A DNA stretch of 64,000 nt from Vibrio mimicus CAIM 602. Lineage in GTDB: Bacteria > Pseudomonadota > Gammaproteobacteria > Enterobacterales > Vibrionaceae. A model generated the notes under the pieces. The model saw only the letters and a program-made list of their open reading frames with translations, was not told the origin of the DNA and made no database searches. This document shows positions 48,619-57,860 of the stretch, piece after piece (position 1 is the stretch's first letter; each line of letters starts with the position of its first letter). The stretch covers positions 1-64,000 of the forward strand of contig NZ_AOMO01000033.1 in the NCBI RefSeq assembly GCF_000338875.1, written 5' to 3'. Position numbers and translations under genes: made by a program.

Positions 48619-49190
48619 TGCTTGAGTCACTTCTGGCCGAAATTCGCCAATGCAAAGTCTGCGAACCACATTTACCTTTAGGCGCGAATCCTGTGATCCG
48701 CGCCCACCCTGCGGCGAAAATTTTGATTATTGGCCAAGCACCGGGAACCAAAGTACATAACACCTCAATTCCGTGGAATGATGCCAGCGGCGATCGACTG
48801 CGCCAGTGGCTCGATTTGGATCGTGATACGTTTTATTGCGAAGAGAAGATCGCCATCATGCCCATGGGATTGTGCTATCCCGGCAAAGGGCGTAGTGGTG
48901 ACTTACCACCGCGCAAAGAGTGCGCGCCATTGTGGCATGCGAAGGTGTTAGAGCAACTCCCCAATCGGCAACTCACCCTCCTGATTGGTCAATATGCTCA
49001 GAATTATTATCTACCCGACAAACCTGCGACGTTGACCGAAACAGTGCAGCAGTGGCAGCGCTGGATACCTTCAGTTTTACCACTGCCACATCCATCCCCT
49101 CGCAACACCTTATGGCTGAAAAAACACCCTTGGTTTGAACAAGAAGTCGTGCCCTACCTACGCCAGCGAGTGAAGCAAGCGCTTACATAG
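48618..49190 (+). CDS. Uracil-DNA glycosylase family protein
   Basis: 190 aa. UDG-fold motifs: IIGQAPGTKVH (~37-47, motif A-like) and LPLPHPSPRN (~155-164, motif B-like). Cysteines at 12 and 15 (CKVC) plus CYPGKG and KECAPLW blocks parallel the Fe-S cysteines of family 4/5 enzymes, though the exact iron-sulfur set is a guess. Its ATG overlaps the preceding stop (TGATG), so it is coupled to the dehydrogenase gene. Substrate not known. Confidence 0.8.
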   Translation: MLESLLAEIRQCKVCEPHLPLGANPVIRAHPAAKILIIGQAPGTKVHNTSIPWNDASGDRLRQWLDLDRDTFYCEEKIAIMPMGLCYPGKGRSGDLPPRKECAPLWHAKVLEQLPNRQLTLLIGQYAQNYYLPDKPATLTETVQQWQRWIPSVLPLPHPSPRNTLWLKKHPWFEQEVVPYLRQRVKQALT

Positions 49191-49245
49191 CAAGCAGTTA
49201 CGATTTGATGATAGTATGGCGCGCAGATTGATTAAGGAGGGCGCC

Positions 49246-50484
49246 ATGCTTGAAACATTGACTCAATGGTTACAGCAGTTTGATATTGAGATTGAACGTG
49301 TGATTCAGGTTGCGGAAGCGTTGGGGCTGATTGCGGCCATTTCTATCGCTATCCATCTAATTTTACATCGCGGAGTGCTGCTGTGGCTTAAACGCCATAC
49401 CCGGCATGAACAGAGTGTTTGGCGCAATGCGTTATTCAAAGAACACCTGTTTAGCCGCGTTGCCTTGCTGATCCAAGGTGTGGTGATTGCTGTGCAAACC
49501 CAGTTGTGGCTCAGCCCTGGCACTTTCACCTACGACGTGCTGCATACCGTCACAGCATTGTGGATTGTGGTGTTCAGCATGCTGGCCACCTACTCAATAC
49601 TCAATGTCCTAGAACTGTTGCTCAGCAAAACCCAAGTCGGGAAAAACCTCCCCACACGCGGCATTTTGCAGAGCATCAAAATCGTCGTGTTTATTATCGC
49701 GGCACTATTTTTTACCTCGATTTTGATTGGCAAATCACCCGTTATCCTACTTAGCGGTTTAGGTGCTATGACCGCCGTAGTGATGTTGGTATTCAAAGAC
49801 CCGATTTTGGGCTTGGTTGCGGGTGTACAGCTTTCCGCCAACAAAATGCTTTCCGTCGGCGACTGGTTAGAAATGCCCAAATACGGCGCAGATGGTGCAG
49901 TACTGGATATAAGCCTGACTACGGTGAAAGTTCAGAACTGGGATAAAACCATTACCACCATCCCAAGCTACGCGCTAATTTCTGATTCCTTTAAAAACTG
50001 GAAAGGGATGCAAGAATCCGGAGGCCGCCGCATCAAGCGCAGTATTTTAATTGATGCGACCAGCGTGCATTTTTTGACGGAAGAAGAGAAACAAGCACTG
50101 AAGAAAGCCCAACTGCTTGAGCCTTATTTGGTAGAAAAAGAGCAGGAAATCACCAGTTACAACCAGCAAAAACATTGGGATTTAGCGTGTCGTATCAACG
50201 GCCGTCGCTTGACGAATATTGGCAGTTTCCGCGCTTATTTAGAGCGTTACCTGCGTAATCACCCCAATATTCATCAAGATATGACATTAATGGTACGTCA
50301 GTTAGCGCCTACTCACGATGGTATCTCGCTTGAGGTGTACTGCTTTACCAGCACTACAGTGTGGGTAGAGTACGAGCGAATTCAATCAGATATTTTTGAT
50401 CACATCTACGCGGTACTGCCTGAATTTGACTTGCGCGTATCTCAAGCGCCAACTGGTAATGATTTTCGAGCGCTGAGAGTTTAA
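49246..50484 (+). CDS. ybdG: MscS-family mechanosensitive channel YbdG
   Basis: 412 aa from the ATG at 49246, five bases after a strong AAGGAGG; the ATG at 49216 lacks such a site. About five membrane segments (~20-185), the pore-lining region GLGAMTAVVMLVFKDPILGLVAG, then the cytoplasmic beta domain (SVGDWLEMPKYGADG, TTVKVQNWDKTITTIP) and C-terminal PTGNDFRAL. Very close to E. coli YbdG, a miniconductance-type osmotic channel of the inner membrane. Confidence 0.93.
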   Translation: MLETLTQWLQQFDIEIERVIQVAEALGLIAAISIAIHLILHRGVLLWLKRHTRHEQSVWRNALFKEHLFSRVALLIQGVVIAVQTQLWLSPGTFTYDVLHTVTALWIVVFSMLATYSILNVLELLLSKTQVGKNLPTRGILQSIKIVVFIIAALFFTSILIGKSPVILLSGLGAMTAVVMLVFKDPILGLVAGVQLSANKMLSVGDWLEMPKYGADGAVLDISLTTVKVQNWDKTITTIPSYALISDSFKNWKGMQESGGRRIKRSILIDATSVHFLTEEEKQALKKAQLLEPYLVEKEQEITSYNQQKHWDLACRINGRRLTNIGSFRAYLERYLRNHPNIHQDMTLMVRQLAPTHDGISLEVYCFTSTTVWVEYERIQSDIFDHIYAVLPEFDLRVSQAPTGNDFRALRV

Positions 50485-50499
50485 ACCCAAACACTCTCA

Positions 50500-50521
50500 C
50501 CCTCCCCTTACAAGGGGAGGG
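50500..50521. terminator. Palindrome between ybdG and rjg
   Basis: CCCTCCCCTT-AC-AAGGGGAGGG, a perfect 10-bp stem with a 2-nt gap between convergent genes. There is no T run, so efficiency is uncertain. It resembles the hairpin at 61897-61915. Confidence 0.6.
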
Positions 50522-50540
50522 AATGCGTTCTCAACACGGG

Positions 50541-51857
50541 TTAAAACACCGAATAACCAAGTTGAGTAAGCTGCTCGGAGAAGGTTTGTTTAGCGGAAAC
50601 TTCACCGTGAATAAGGTGCACTTGCTTAGGCTTTTCAGCAATACCCGTAATAAAACGCAGAAGATCCGCTTGATCGGCATGGGCTGAATAGCCCGACATC
50701 GTATGAATATGCGCTTTAACTTCAACTTCATCGCCATCAATCCACACCGACTGCTCACCGCTTTGAATTTTACGCCCAAGCGTACCTTCGGCTTGAAAGC
50801 CCGCCAAAATAAGATCGGTTCTTTCATCAGGCAGCAGGGCTTTTAAATAATACATAATTCGCCCACCCTGACACATTCCCGATGCTGCAACCACAATCGC
50901 CGCTTCTCCGGTTGAAGCCAAGCGGTTAACTAAACGCTCATGTGTTCGATGATCTTCCACTGTAATGCACTGCTCAAATGCTAAAGGATGCCGATGCATT
51001 TGCAGTCGCGCTTTGGCTTCTCTTCCCCATAGCTGCTTAAAGCGACGATAAGATCGCGTAACACGCTGCGCCATGGGTGAATCAAGAATAATCGGTAAAT
51101 TTGCGTCAATCTGATGCGAAAAGATGAGTTGTTCGATATCAAATAGCAATTCTTGGGTGCGCCCCACACTGAACGCTGGGATTAATATTGCACCCCCATC
51201 GCTCAATGAACGCTCAATCATTGTGCGCAGACGATCACCCCGACTCTGCACATCCTCGTGCTGCTTGTCGCCATAGGTGGTTTCAATAAACAGATAATCG
51301 GCACGTTCAGGCGGGAGAGGATCAGGCAACAAAGGCGTATGACTTGGCCCCAAATCACCGGAAAACACCACCACTTCACCATTTGGTAGGCGAATCTCCA
51401 CATACGCCGAACCCAAAATATGTCCAGCTGGTTGAAAGCGTATATAGAATGAATCGGCACGTTTCGGCTGCAAAGCAAACCACTTTTGGTAATCCTGAAC
51501 CCGAAGTAAACGGCGTACCTGAGTAAGTACACGCTCACTTTGCTTGGGTGACATACCCAATTGCAACTTTAAACCATCTTCCAACATCAGCGGCACCAAC
51601 TCCGCCGTTGCTGCTGTGCAAAAAATCGGTTGGTTAAACCCTGCCGCTAATAGCCAAGGTAAACGGCCGATATGGTCAATGTGAGCATGAGTCAACACCA
51701 ATCCATTGAGATGATTGACTGCAAAATCTATCTCTAGCGGGCGTTCGTCAGCACCTTGAAATAAACCGCAATCAATCAGTAAAGCTTGCCCATCCGAACG
51801 CAACTCATGGCATGAGCCCGTGACACTCTCCTTACCACCGTGATGAATCACTTCCAT
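50541..51857 (-). CDS. rjg: Rjg: metallo-beta-lactamase/beta-CASP RNA-processing-type hydrolase
   Basis: 438 aa from the ATG at 51857, eight bases after AAGGAG. Metal-binding THAHIDHIGRLP (H-x-H-x-D-H, ~53-64), SGDLGPSHTPLL, beta-CASP domain and the C-terminal SGYSAHADQADLL and HGE motifs. This is the CPSF73/RNase-J-like family, so an endo- or exoribonuclease is likely. In V. cholerae rjg is known as the right-junction gene of the O-antigen locus, which agrees with the polysaccharide genes that follow. Confidence 0.93.
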   Translation of the reverse strand: MEVIHHGGKESVTGSCHELRSDGQALLIDCGLFQGADERPLEIDFAVNHLNGLVLTHAHIDHIGRLPWLLAAGFNQPIFCTAATAELVPLMLEDGLKLQLGMSPKQSERVLTQVRRLLRVQDYQKWFALQPKRADSFYIRFQPAGHILGSAYVEIRLPNGEVVVFSGDLGPSHTPLLPDPLPPERADYLFIETTYGDKQHEDVQSRGDRLRTMIERSLSDGGAILIPAFSVGRTQELLFDIEQLIFSHQIDANLPIILDSPMAQRVTRSYRRFKQLWGREAKARLQMHRHPLAFEQCITVEDHRTHERLVNRLASTGEAAIVVAASGMCQGGRIMYYLKALLPDERTDLILAGFQAEGTLGRKIQSGEQSVWIDGDEVEVKAHIHTMSGYSAHADQADLLRFITGIAEKPKQVHLIHGEVSAKQTFSEQLTQLGYSVF

Positions 51858-51948
51858 GTCGCTTCTCCTTGATTTGCACCACACATTGACGCTCTTTCGC
51901 ACTCACATAAAGTCCATAAGCAACGAAAATTGAGCCAATCATTCAAAC

Positions 51949-52314
51949 TTAACTACGCCCAGCAAAGTAGCGACAAGCAAATGAGTAGATAACCATTCCT
52001 AGTAATACACCCACGCCATTTGCCGCCATATCTCCCCATGAAAACTCGCGGCCAATCACATCTTGCACCACTTCCACGACCACACCAAAACCAAATAAAA
52101 GCACTGGAACTAGCCATACTCTGCGCGCTAATCCTGCACAACCGAGCAACGTTAACACCAAATAAGCCACACTATGCTCAGCTTTATCAATATAAGGAAT
52201 ATCTACTACCTTCACCAAAGAAGGAGAAAAAGAGAGGTAACACACCGCAGCCATTGCCAAAATTCCTATACTACGAAACAACCTTACTCCATATTTATTA
52301 CCCAAGATTTCCAT
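51949..52314 (-). CDS. VanZ-like family membrane protein
   Basis: 121 aa with four predicted membrane segments and the VanZ signature (YIDKAEHSVAYLVL, EVVQDVIGREFSWGDMAANGVG). Inner-membrane protein of unknown role; VanZ-like genes often sit next to polysaccharide loci. It is between rjg and the AT-rich spacer, on the rjg strand. Confidence 0.8.
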   Translation of the reverse strand: MEILGNKYGVRLFRSIGILAMAAVCYLSFSPSLVKVVDIPYIDKAEHSVAYLVLTLLGCAGLARRVWLVPVLLFGFGVVVEVVQDVIGREFSWGDMAANGVGVLLGMVIYSFACRYFAGRS

Positions 52315-52916
52315 TTATCTCTCTTAAAATAATTTAATGACAAATTAAACAGCAAATTCATTAGCTCTATTATTAACCAACAATGTTTATCGCTCAAAAC
52401 ACAAGCATTAAAAGAATTATTTTTAATCGCAGATACAAGAAAATAGTAGTGCCATGGGCATTTTCTTAAACCTAAAACTCCTTATTTACAATTAAATCAG
52501 AAGTATCAATAAGAAAACAGATTACTCAAACCCACCAAAAAACCGTGAACTGTACCGACAAAATCACACTTATATGAAATAGTTCTAATGCAGATGTTGC
52601 AGAAACTATAAAAACAAAAATCAACTCATCGAAGAATAAGAAAATCAACACACACAAAAGAGAAGCTCATCGCAAACTTAACCCATACAACGAGCAAATT
52701 AATCAATAACACAAACTAATGATTTTTAATTAAAACTTTATCCAACTTGTAAGTTAGATTAAAATCCGCACTCAAATAAAAAAAGCCAACAATACACCTA
52801 AATAGTGGCTGAAAAATACTTTAACGTCGAGTGTCACACATGCACTAGGTAACTGGAGTGACATATTATTAATTGGTTGGGCGATAGCTCTTGAGAATTG
52901 AGAAAACTTAACGGAT
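52315..52916. other. AT-rich non-coding spacer at the start of the polysaccharide cassette
   Basis: About 600 bp, visibly AT-rich, with many A/T runs and no credible gene, transposase remnant or ops/JUMPstart motif. It should hold the promoter for the sugar transferase gene and could bind H-NS. I see no strong promoter. A 74-codon minus-strand reading frame overlapping the next gene is dismissed. Confidence 0.6.
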
Positions 52917-53924
52917 ATGAGTGATATTTTAAACGAAACAGTTAACGAGCAGCGGGTAAATGCGACTGCACCAGCAATAACTCGCCCAGAGGCCAAAGCC
53001 AGTCATAATGCACATAGCGAAGTTCTGGTTGATAGTACCGTTCTCATCTACTGCCCAGAGCAAGATGTTGGGCGTATTCAAAATGTATTTTCTAAGCATG
53101 ATATCCGTTATCAGATAAACAACTATCAAGTTAAAAATTTCAAAAATAAAACTCTTTGTCATTACAAAAGTGCAGAACTCAGCCGAGAACAGCAAGCTTT
53201 CTTAATTCAAGCGACAGAGTACGGAGCTTGGGTTGAGCCATTGGTGAGCTATTTCGATCGCCGCATGGGTTATACCGAAGTTGAACTGCTACATTCAGGT
53301 TACTTCCTGCATCAAAAAGCGTTTTCAATACTTTCTCATAAACGTCATTCATGGGAAAAGAGAGCGATCGACTTAATGTTCGTCGCACTACTTTCAATCG
53401 TTGCTATTCCTGTTGGCTTAATCACTGCACTGCTGATTAAACTTGAATCTCCAGGTCCTGTTTTTTACAAACAAAAACGCACTGGCCAATATAACCGTGA
53501 ATTTGAAGTGATTAAATTCCGCTCAATGCGTAATGATGCCGAAAAACATGGAGCACAATGGGCAAGTAAAAATGATGCACGAGTGACTCGTGTGGGAAAA
53601 TTTATTCGTAAAACTCGAATCGATGAGCTGCCACAATTGATCAATGTGGTGAAAAGTGAAATGTCGATGGTTGGCCCACGACCAGAACGTGAAGTGTTTA
53701 TTGAAGAACTCGAGAAGGTCATCCCATATTACCGCTTCCGTCACGCAGTCAAACCCGGTGTGACTGGATTAGCTCAGGTGAGATACCCTTATGGCGCATC
53801 AGTAGAAGATGCGATCTGGAAGCATAAATACGACGTTTACTACATCAAACATCAAAACTGGAAGATAGAATTGAAGATCCTGTTATTGACTGTTAAAACC
53901 GTTTTGTTTGGAATGGGGAGATAA
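52917..53924 (+). CDS. Undecaprenyl-phosphate sugar phosphotransferase (initiating transferase)
   Basis: 335 aa. C-terminal bacterial sugar transferase domain (~143-335): membrane hairpin IDLMFVALLSIVAIPVG, KRTGQYNREFEVIKFRSM, RIDELPQLINVVKSEMSMVG, PRPE and KPGVTGLAQV. It starts the repeat unit by moving a sugar-phosphate (Gal, Glc or GalNAc type) onto undecaprenyl phosphate. The N-terminal ~140 residues are soluble and lack the four extra membrane segments of WbaP/WcaJ. V. cholerae has a related galactosyl-phosphate transferase beside rjg. Weak ribosome site. Confidence 0.9.
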   Translation: MSDILNETVNEQRVNATAPAITRPEAKASHNAHSEVLVDSTVLIYCPEQDVGRIQNVFSKHDIRYQINNYQVKNFKNKTLCHYKSAELSREQQAFLIQATEYGAWVEPLVSYFDRRMGYTEVELLHSGYFLHQKAFSILSHKRHSWEKRAIDLMFVALLSIVAIPVGLITALLIKLESPGPVFYKQKRTGQYNREFEVIKFRSMRNDAEKHGAQWASKNDARVTRVGKFIRKTRIDELPQLINVVKSEMSMVGPRPEREVFIEELEKVIPYYRFRHAVKPGVTGLAQVRYPYGASVEDAIWKHKYDVYYIKHQNWKIELKILLLTVKTVLFGMGR

Positions 53925-53930
53925 AGAAAT

Positions 53931-54746
53931 ATGACTTACCCAGATTTCTCTGTTCTCTGTTCTTTATATAACAAAGAAAAACCAGAGTACCTAGAACAAT
54001 GCTTTATGAGTCTTGCTTGGCAAAGCTTACCCGCAAATGAAATAGTTGTTGTTCATGATGGTCCATTAACTGAAGAGCTTTACTATGTATTAAATAAATG
54101 GAGAAGTATCCTTCCATTAAATGAAGTAATTCTACCTAAGAATGTAGGCCTTGGTGATGCACTCAACGCTGGATTAGCATCATGCAAACATGAATACATA
54201 ATCCGCGTTGACACTGATGACGTAAACCATTCAAATAGATTTGAAAAACAAATACATTATATGTGTACAGCTAAAGATATCGCAGTGTCTAGTGCTTATA
54301 TATATGAATTCGAAAATGATTATCAGAACCCTTGTAGAATTAAAAGAGTTCCAGCAGGTCATGAAATAAAAAACTACAGTTTACGCAGAAACCCATTAAA
54401 CCATATGGCTGTTATTTTTAAAAAAAGTGCTGTTATTGATGTTGGTGGATACCATCACCTACCATATATGGAAGACTATTATCTATGGCTAAGGCTGATA
54501 GCTAGAGGATACAACATAAGCAACATGAATGAAGCTTTGGTCAGTGCTCGAATCGGTAATGGAATGCTAGAACGTAGAAGAGGGATTACTTATGTGAAGA
54601 GTGAAGCTTTCATGTTGAAGAAAATATACGAATTAAAATTGAGCAATAACATACTTCCATTCATATACTATTCCTTAAGGATTATATCTAGATTAATACC
54701 TAAAAACATATTTCACAACGTATACTCCACATTAAGAAAGTATTAA
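53931..54746 (+). CDS. Family 2 glycosyltransferase
   Basis: 271 aa GT-A fold. N-terminal FSVLCSLYNKEKPEYLEQCF, the nucleotide-sugar region VHDGPL, GLGDALNAGL, and the metal-binding RVDTDDVNH (D-x-D, ~89-97); the acceptor part has DYYLWLRL. It resembles AmsE-type galactosyl/glucosyl transferases of exopolysaccharide loci. It begins 6 bp after the initiating transferase, so the two form one plus-strand unit that meets the minus-strand genes at a terminator. Strongly AT-rich, unlike the housekeeping genes. Confidence 0.88.
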   Translation: MTYPDFSVLCSLYNKEKPEYLEQCFMSLAWQSLPANEIVVVHDGPLTEELYYVLNKWRSILPLNEVILPKNVGLGDALNAGLASCKHEYIIRVDTDDVNHSNRFEKQIHYMCTAKDIAVSSAYIYEFENDYQNPCRIKRVPAGHEIKNYSLRRNPLNHMAVIFKKSAVIDVGGYHHLPYMEDYYLWLRLIARGYNISNMNEALVSARIGNGMLERRRGITYVKSEAFMLKKIYELKLSNNILPFIYYSLRIISRLIPKNIFHNVYSTLRKY

Positions 54747-54751
54747 TCACC

Positions 54752-54786
54752 ATATTAACTCTCTGACGTAACCAGGGAGTTAATAT
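54752..54786. terminator. Bidirectional terminator between GT2 gene and wzy
   Basis: 14-bp stem ATATTAACTCTCTG/CAGGGAGTTAATAT (one G-T pair) with a 7-nt loop. It lies between convergent genes and contains the wzy stop codon (54780-54782). Confidence 0.75.
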
Positions 54787-55859
54787 ATTTCCTCAATTAC
54801 AGTCTGATATTCTAACGTTTCGTATTTTTCAATACCTAGATATAACATGCCGAAGCAATATAAAAACAGCATTATATATGCAATAATTTTATATCTAATA
54901 TTATTTATTGAACCAACAAGCATCGATATATAAAGAGGCTCAACTGACATAAATATACTAGATAGTCTTCCAGCTATAGATGAGAAATCAAGAAAAACAA
55001 TCCTGACACATGTCCCAACAATGAAAACCATGAGTAAAACATTAAACAAATTTCCACTTACAATTTTCTTCCTAAATAGGTGAATTCCAACTAAAGATAG
55101 TAAAAAATTCTTAATATTATTAATATCTAAAAAACCCAATACATAATTTAATTCTGATTCTTTACCATAATCTTGAAATTTACCAGAAACATAACCACCG
55201 CCGGATGAAAGAACTTCAATTATAAGATGAGACATGCCAAATATATAAAAAATTACAGAAAAAACAAGAATGTAAAATAACTTATCAGAATTTGGATTAT
55301 GAAAATAAAAAATCATCAGAACAAAAAAAACCATTGCTGACTGATGAAAAACAGAAGCAAACAATACAAAAATTGAAAATAATAAAATCTTTCTTTCTGA
55401 ATAAAAAACCAATGCATATATTAATATAGCATACGCTAACCCTGCTCTTATTACTCCCATATCTCTTACTATAAAGAAAAATGAATAATAAATTGCAACA
55501 GCCAAAATTGGCTCTTTTGTCAATTTAGGATATGCCAAACCAATAAACAACATTGTTAATAACGAGTATAGAATAAGTGTATATCTAAATCCAGATTCAA
55601 ACTCTGAAAACAAACTTGATATGATTAAAAAACTATATTCAACACCATATAATCCATATTGGTAAAAATCATAACCTGAAGAAATTAAATTATAAAAATA
55701 CTCATAGTTATAATAGTCAGGTTTAACTCCAACTCGAAACGCACTAATAACAAAAAGAAATGCAATCAAGAAAATATATATATACTTACCTATCAGGTAG
55801 TTAATTTTACTAAATAAGAAGCCAAATGAAATAATCAATAAGAAGTAATAGTATGCCAC
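54780..55859 (-). CDS. wzy: O-antigen/capsule polymerase Wzy, EpsG-like
   Basis: 359 aa, almost entirely hydrophobic with about ten membrane segments and a short soluble loop region. The N-terminal FRVGVKPDYYNYEYFYN segment (charged loop after the second helix) is typical of EpsG-family polymerases. It joins lipid-linked repeat units in the periplasm. Wzy proteins diverge strongly, so the call rests on topology, this motif and the location between Wzx/GT genes. Very AT-rich. Confidence 0.85.
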   Translation of the reverse strand: MAYYYFLLIISFGFLFSKINYLIGKYIYIFLIAFLFVISAFRVGVKPDYYNYEYFYNLISSGYDFYQYGLYGVEYSFLIISSLFSEFESGFRYTLILYSLLTMLFIGLAYPKLTKEPILAVAIYYSFFFIVRDMGVIRAGLAYAILIYALVFYSERKILLFSIFVLFASVFHQSAMVFFVLMIFYFHNPNSDKLFYILVFSVIFYIFGMSHLIIEVLSSGGGYVSGKFQDYGKESELNYVLGFLDINNIKNFLLSLVGIHLFRKKIVSGNLFNVLLMVFIVGTCVRIVFLDFSSIAGRLSSIFMSVEPLYISMLVGSINNIRYKIIAYIMLFLYCFGMLYLGIEKYETLEYQTVIEEIY

Positions 55860-56892
55860 CTAAAAGCCTCTTAATGTATCATATATTTTTTTGTAGTTAT
55901 AAAAACATTCAGATGCTGAGAATTTACTTTTAGCCACTTCAACATTATTAAAACTATTAGGTGTTTTCATTTCATGAAGAACATATTTAAATGACTCTGA
56001 ATTGTCTTTTTCAAACAAAAAAAAGATCTGCATGATTTCCAATTTCAACAAAAGGTCCAATATCTGTAACTAAAGGCTTCTTGCCCATCAACATAGCTTC
56101 AATAATAGACAAAGGAAACCCTTCACTTCTTGATGGAAAAACACACACATCATCCTCTGACATATATTTATATGGTTCTTCAACATGTCCAATCAAAAGC
56201 ACTCTATCATCAAGATCCATATTATTAATAATAGTATTTAGATTTTCTCTATCTTCCCCATTACCAGCAATAATCAAACAATAATTATCCCCCAAATCGG
56301 ACATTGATTTTATCAAAAAATCAAAACCCTTAATATTCCTAAGAACACCATAAGTAAATATCAATTTCCTATTTCTTTTAAAATCTCTAATTTTATTATC
56401 TATACTTTTAGATTTTGGAGATGACATATATAAATCAATCCCATTATAAATAGTTATCGCATTAGTAGATAATCCAATTTGATTTTTAATATAGTTTGTT
56501 AAAACAATTAACTTATCAAACCTCTTTAACATTAATAACCATATCCGAGGCAATATTATTTTTTCATATCTACCACTAAACTCTTTATGTGGATTACAAT
56601 GCAAAGTAGACATTATTTTCTTTTTTAAGAAAACTTTCAAAGCAAATGCTAATAGATCAGGTTTTATTCCATGCGAATGAAAAACACCGGATAAAAAAAT
56701 ATGCTTAAACTTGAACTGCTCTACATGAATACCTTTGCTCTCGATGTTTTTAATTAATGAGTTGTCACACTTATTTTTAGATAAATAAAGCATTAAAACC
56801 TTCTCCCCACAAGAGATAGCCTCTTCACAAAGAGAAATGGATATTTTCACTGGTGCTTTATTATTAATTCCTGTAACAATATGTATTATCAC
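55860..56892 (-). pseudogene. Family 4 glycosyltransferase with frameshift at a T8 tract
   Basis: Frame 1 starts at a GTG (56892, overlapping the pyruvyl-transferase TGA by 4 bp as GTGA) and covers residues 1-293 with the GT4 motif FPSRSEGFPLSIIEAMLMG (E-x7-E), then stops at 56011. The second frame to 55860 carries the normal C-terminus FEKDNSESFKYVL. They join if the T8 run (56017-56024, T on the minus strand) loses one T: HADLF-LFEKDNSE. The corrected protein is 343 aa, a normal length. Phase variation, slippage or sequencing error are all possible. Confidence 0.82.
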
Positions 56893-57860
56893 TTAAACTG
56901 CCTCTTCCACATCTCAATTTCTTTCATAGGCAAGTGTATCTGCACATTATCATTTCGAAAAATTGCTTCTTTTAGATTAGTGAAAATGTTCTCTCTTGGT
57001 ACGACATTCAAATTAAAGTCTTTTGCCTTTTCTATAGCTCGGTTATCGATTCCTATTATAATTGCTCTTCTATATTTCTGTAATGCTCTTATTCCAGCAT
57101 GGAGCCTTGTCCCTACAAAATCAACCTCTTTTGACTGAAGAATATAATCATATTCTTCCAATCTAGGTGGAATTATTTTTATGCTTTTTGTAATGTTTCT
57201 ATCGAAAATATCGAAATATTTACGATCATCAGATCCTTGAATCCAATAATACACATCCTTATATTCTTTTACTAACAAATCAATTAAGAATGCATCTTTT
57301 TCATGATCTCTATTATAATCAGTTAAAGTAAAGACAACGCTGTCTTTTTTATCACAATTGATTTTTTTGCAATTTTCTTCAGTCAAATTCCACATTGTTG
57401 AACAAGATGTGTTTATAACATTTTCAACTCCAGATTTTTTTAACATCTGTGCGGTATAGTTATCTCTTACAGAGTGTAAGAGATCTTTTGATAATAGTTT
57501 TTTATAAAAAATTTTTGCGTATGATGATGGCTCTTTCTGGTATGAATTCCAACCAACACCTAATGTTACTATATTGTTTTTTTTAATAAATGGAATGTGT
57601 AATGGTGTTAATTTCCAAGGTCCTCTAAATAGATTATCACTACTAAGAGCATTTGTTCCCATTAAAAAGTTATAGTCTACATTGTTAAGTATATTTATTG
57701 AGAATGGTGATAAATAGTCCCTTGTGCTTATATTAAAGAATTGCTCTACAGGAAAAACATTACTAATTTGATTAAAGCAAGAATCATATATTATTCTATC
57801 GCCTACATTCAGAGTAGAAACAGTAGTGTCTAACAATCCTATTTTTTCATATTTTTTCAT
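56889..57860 (-). CDS. Polysaccharide pyruvyl transferase family protein
   Basis: 323 aa, intact. N-terminal TVSTLNVGDRIIYDSCF (the GD-x-I element of the family), TLGVGWNS, SVRDNYTAQML and C-terminal FVGTRLHAGIRALQ (the conserved R-L-H-A block, ~248-261). PF04230-type enzymes move pyruvate from PEP to a sugar hydroxyl pair, giving a ketal and a negative charge; some family members act otherwise. It overlaps wzx by 14 bp upstream and the GT4 gene by 4 bp downstream, so translation is coupled. Confidence 0.87.
   Translation of the reverse strand: MKKYEKIGLLDTTVSTLNVGDRIIYDSCFNQISNVFPVEQFFNISTRDYLSPFSINILNNVDYNFLMGTNALSSDNLFRGPWKLTPLHIPFIKKNNIVTLGVGWNSYQKEPSSYAKIFYKKLLSKDLLHSVRDNYTAQMLKKSGVENVINTSCSTMWNLTEENCKKINCDKKDSVVFTLTDYNRDHEKDAFLIDLLVKEYKDVYYWIQGSDDRKYFDIFDRNITKSIKIIPPRLEEYDYILQSKEVDFVGTRLHAGIRALQKYRRAIIIGIDNRAIEKAKDFNLNVVPRENIFTNLKEAIFRNDNVQIHLPMKEIEMWKRQFK

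Noticed and set aside
52772..52996. 74-codon minus-strand frame at the start of the sugar transferase gene
   Set aside because: It overlaps the start of a better-supported gene and lacks a ribosome site.
55860..56060. Separate 66-codon gene downstream of the GT4 gene
   Set aside because: It reads as the natural C-terminus of the GT4 protein after correcting the T8 tract.
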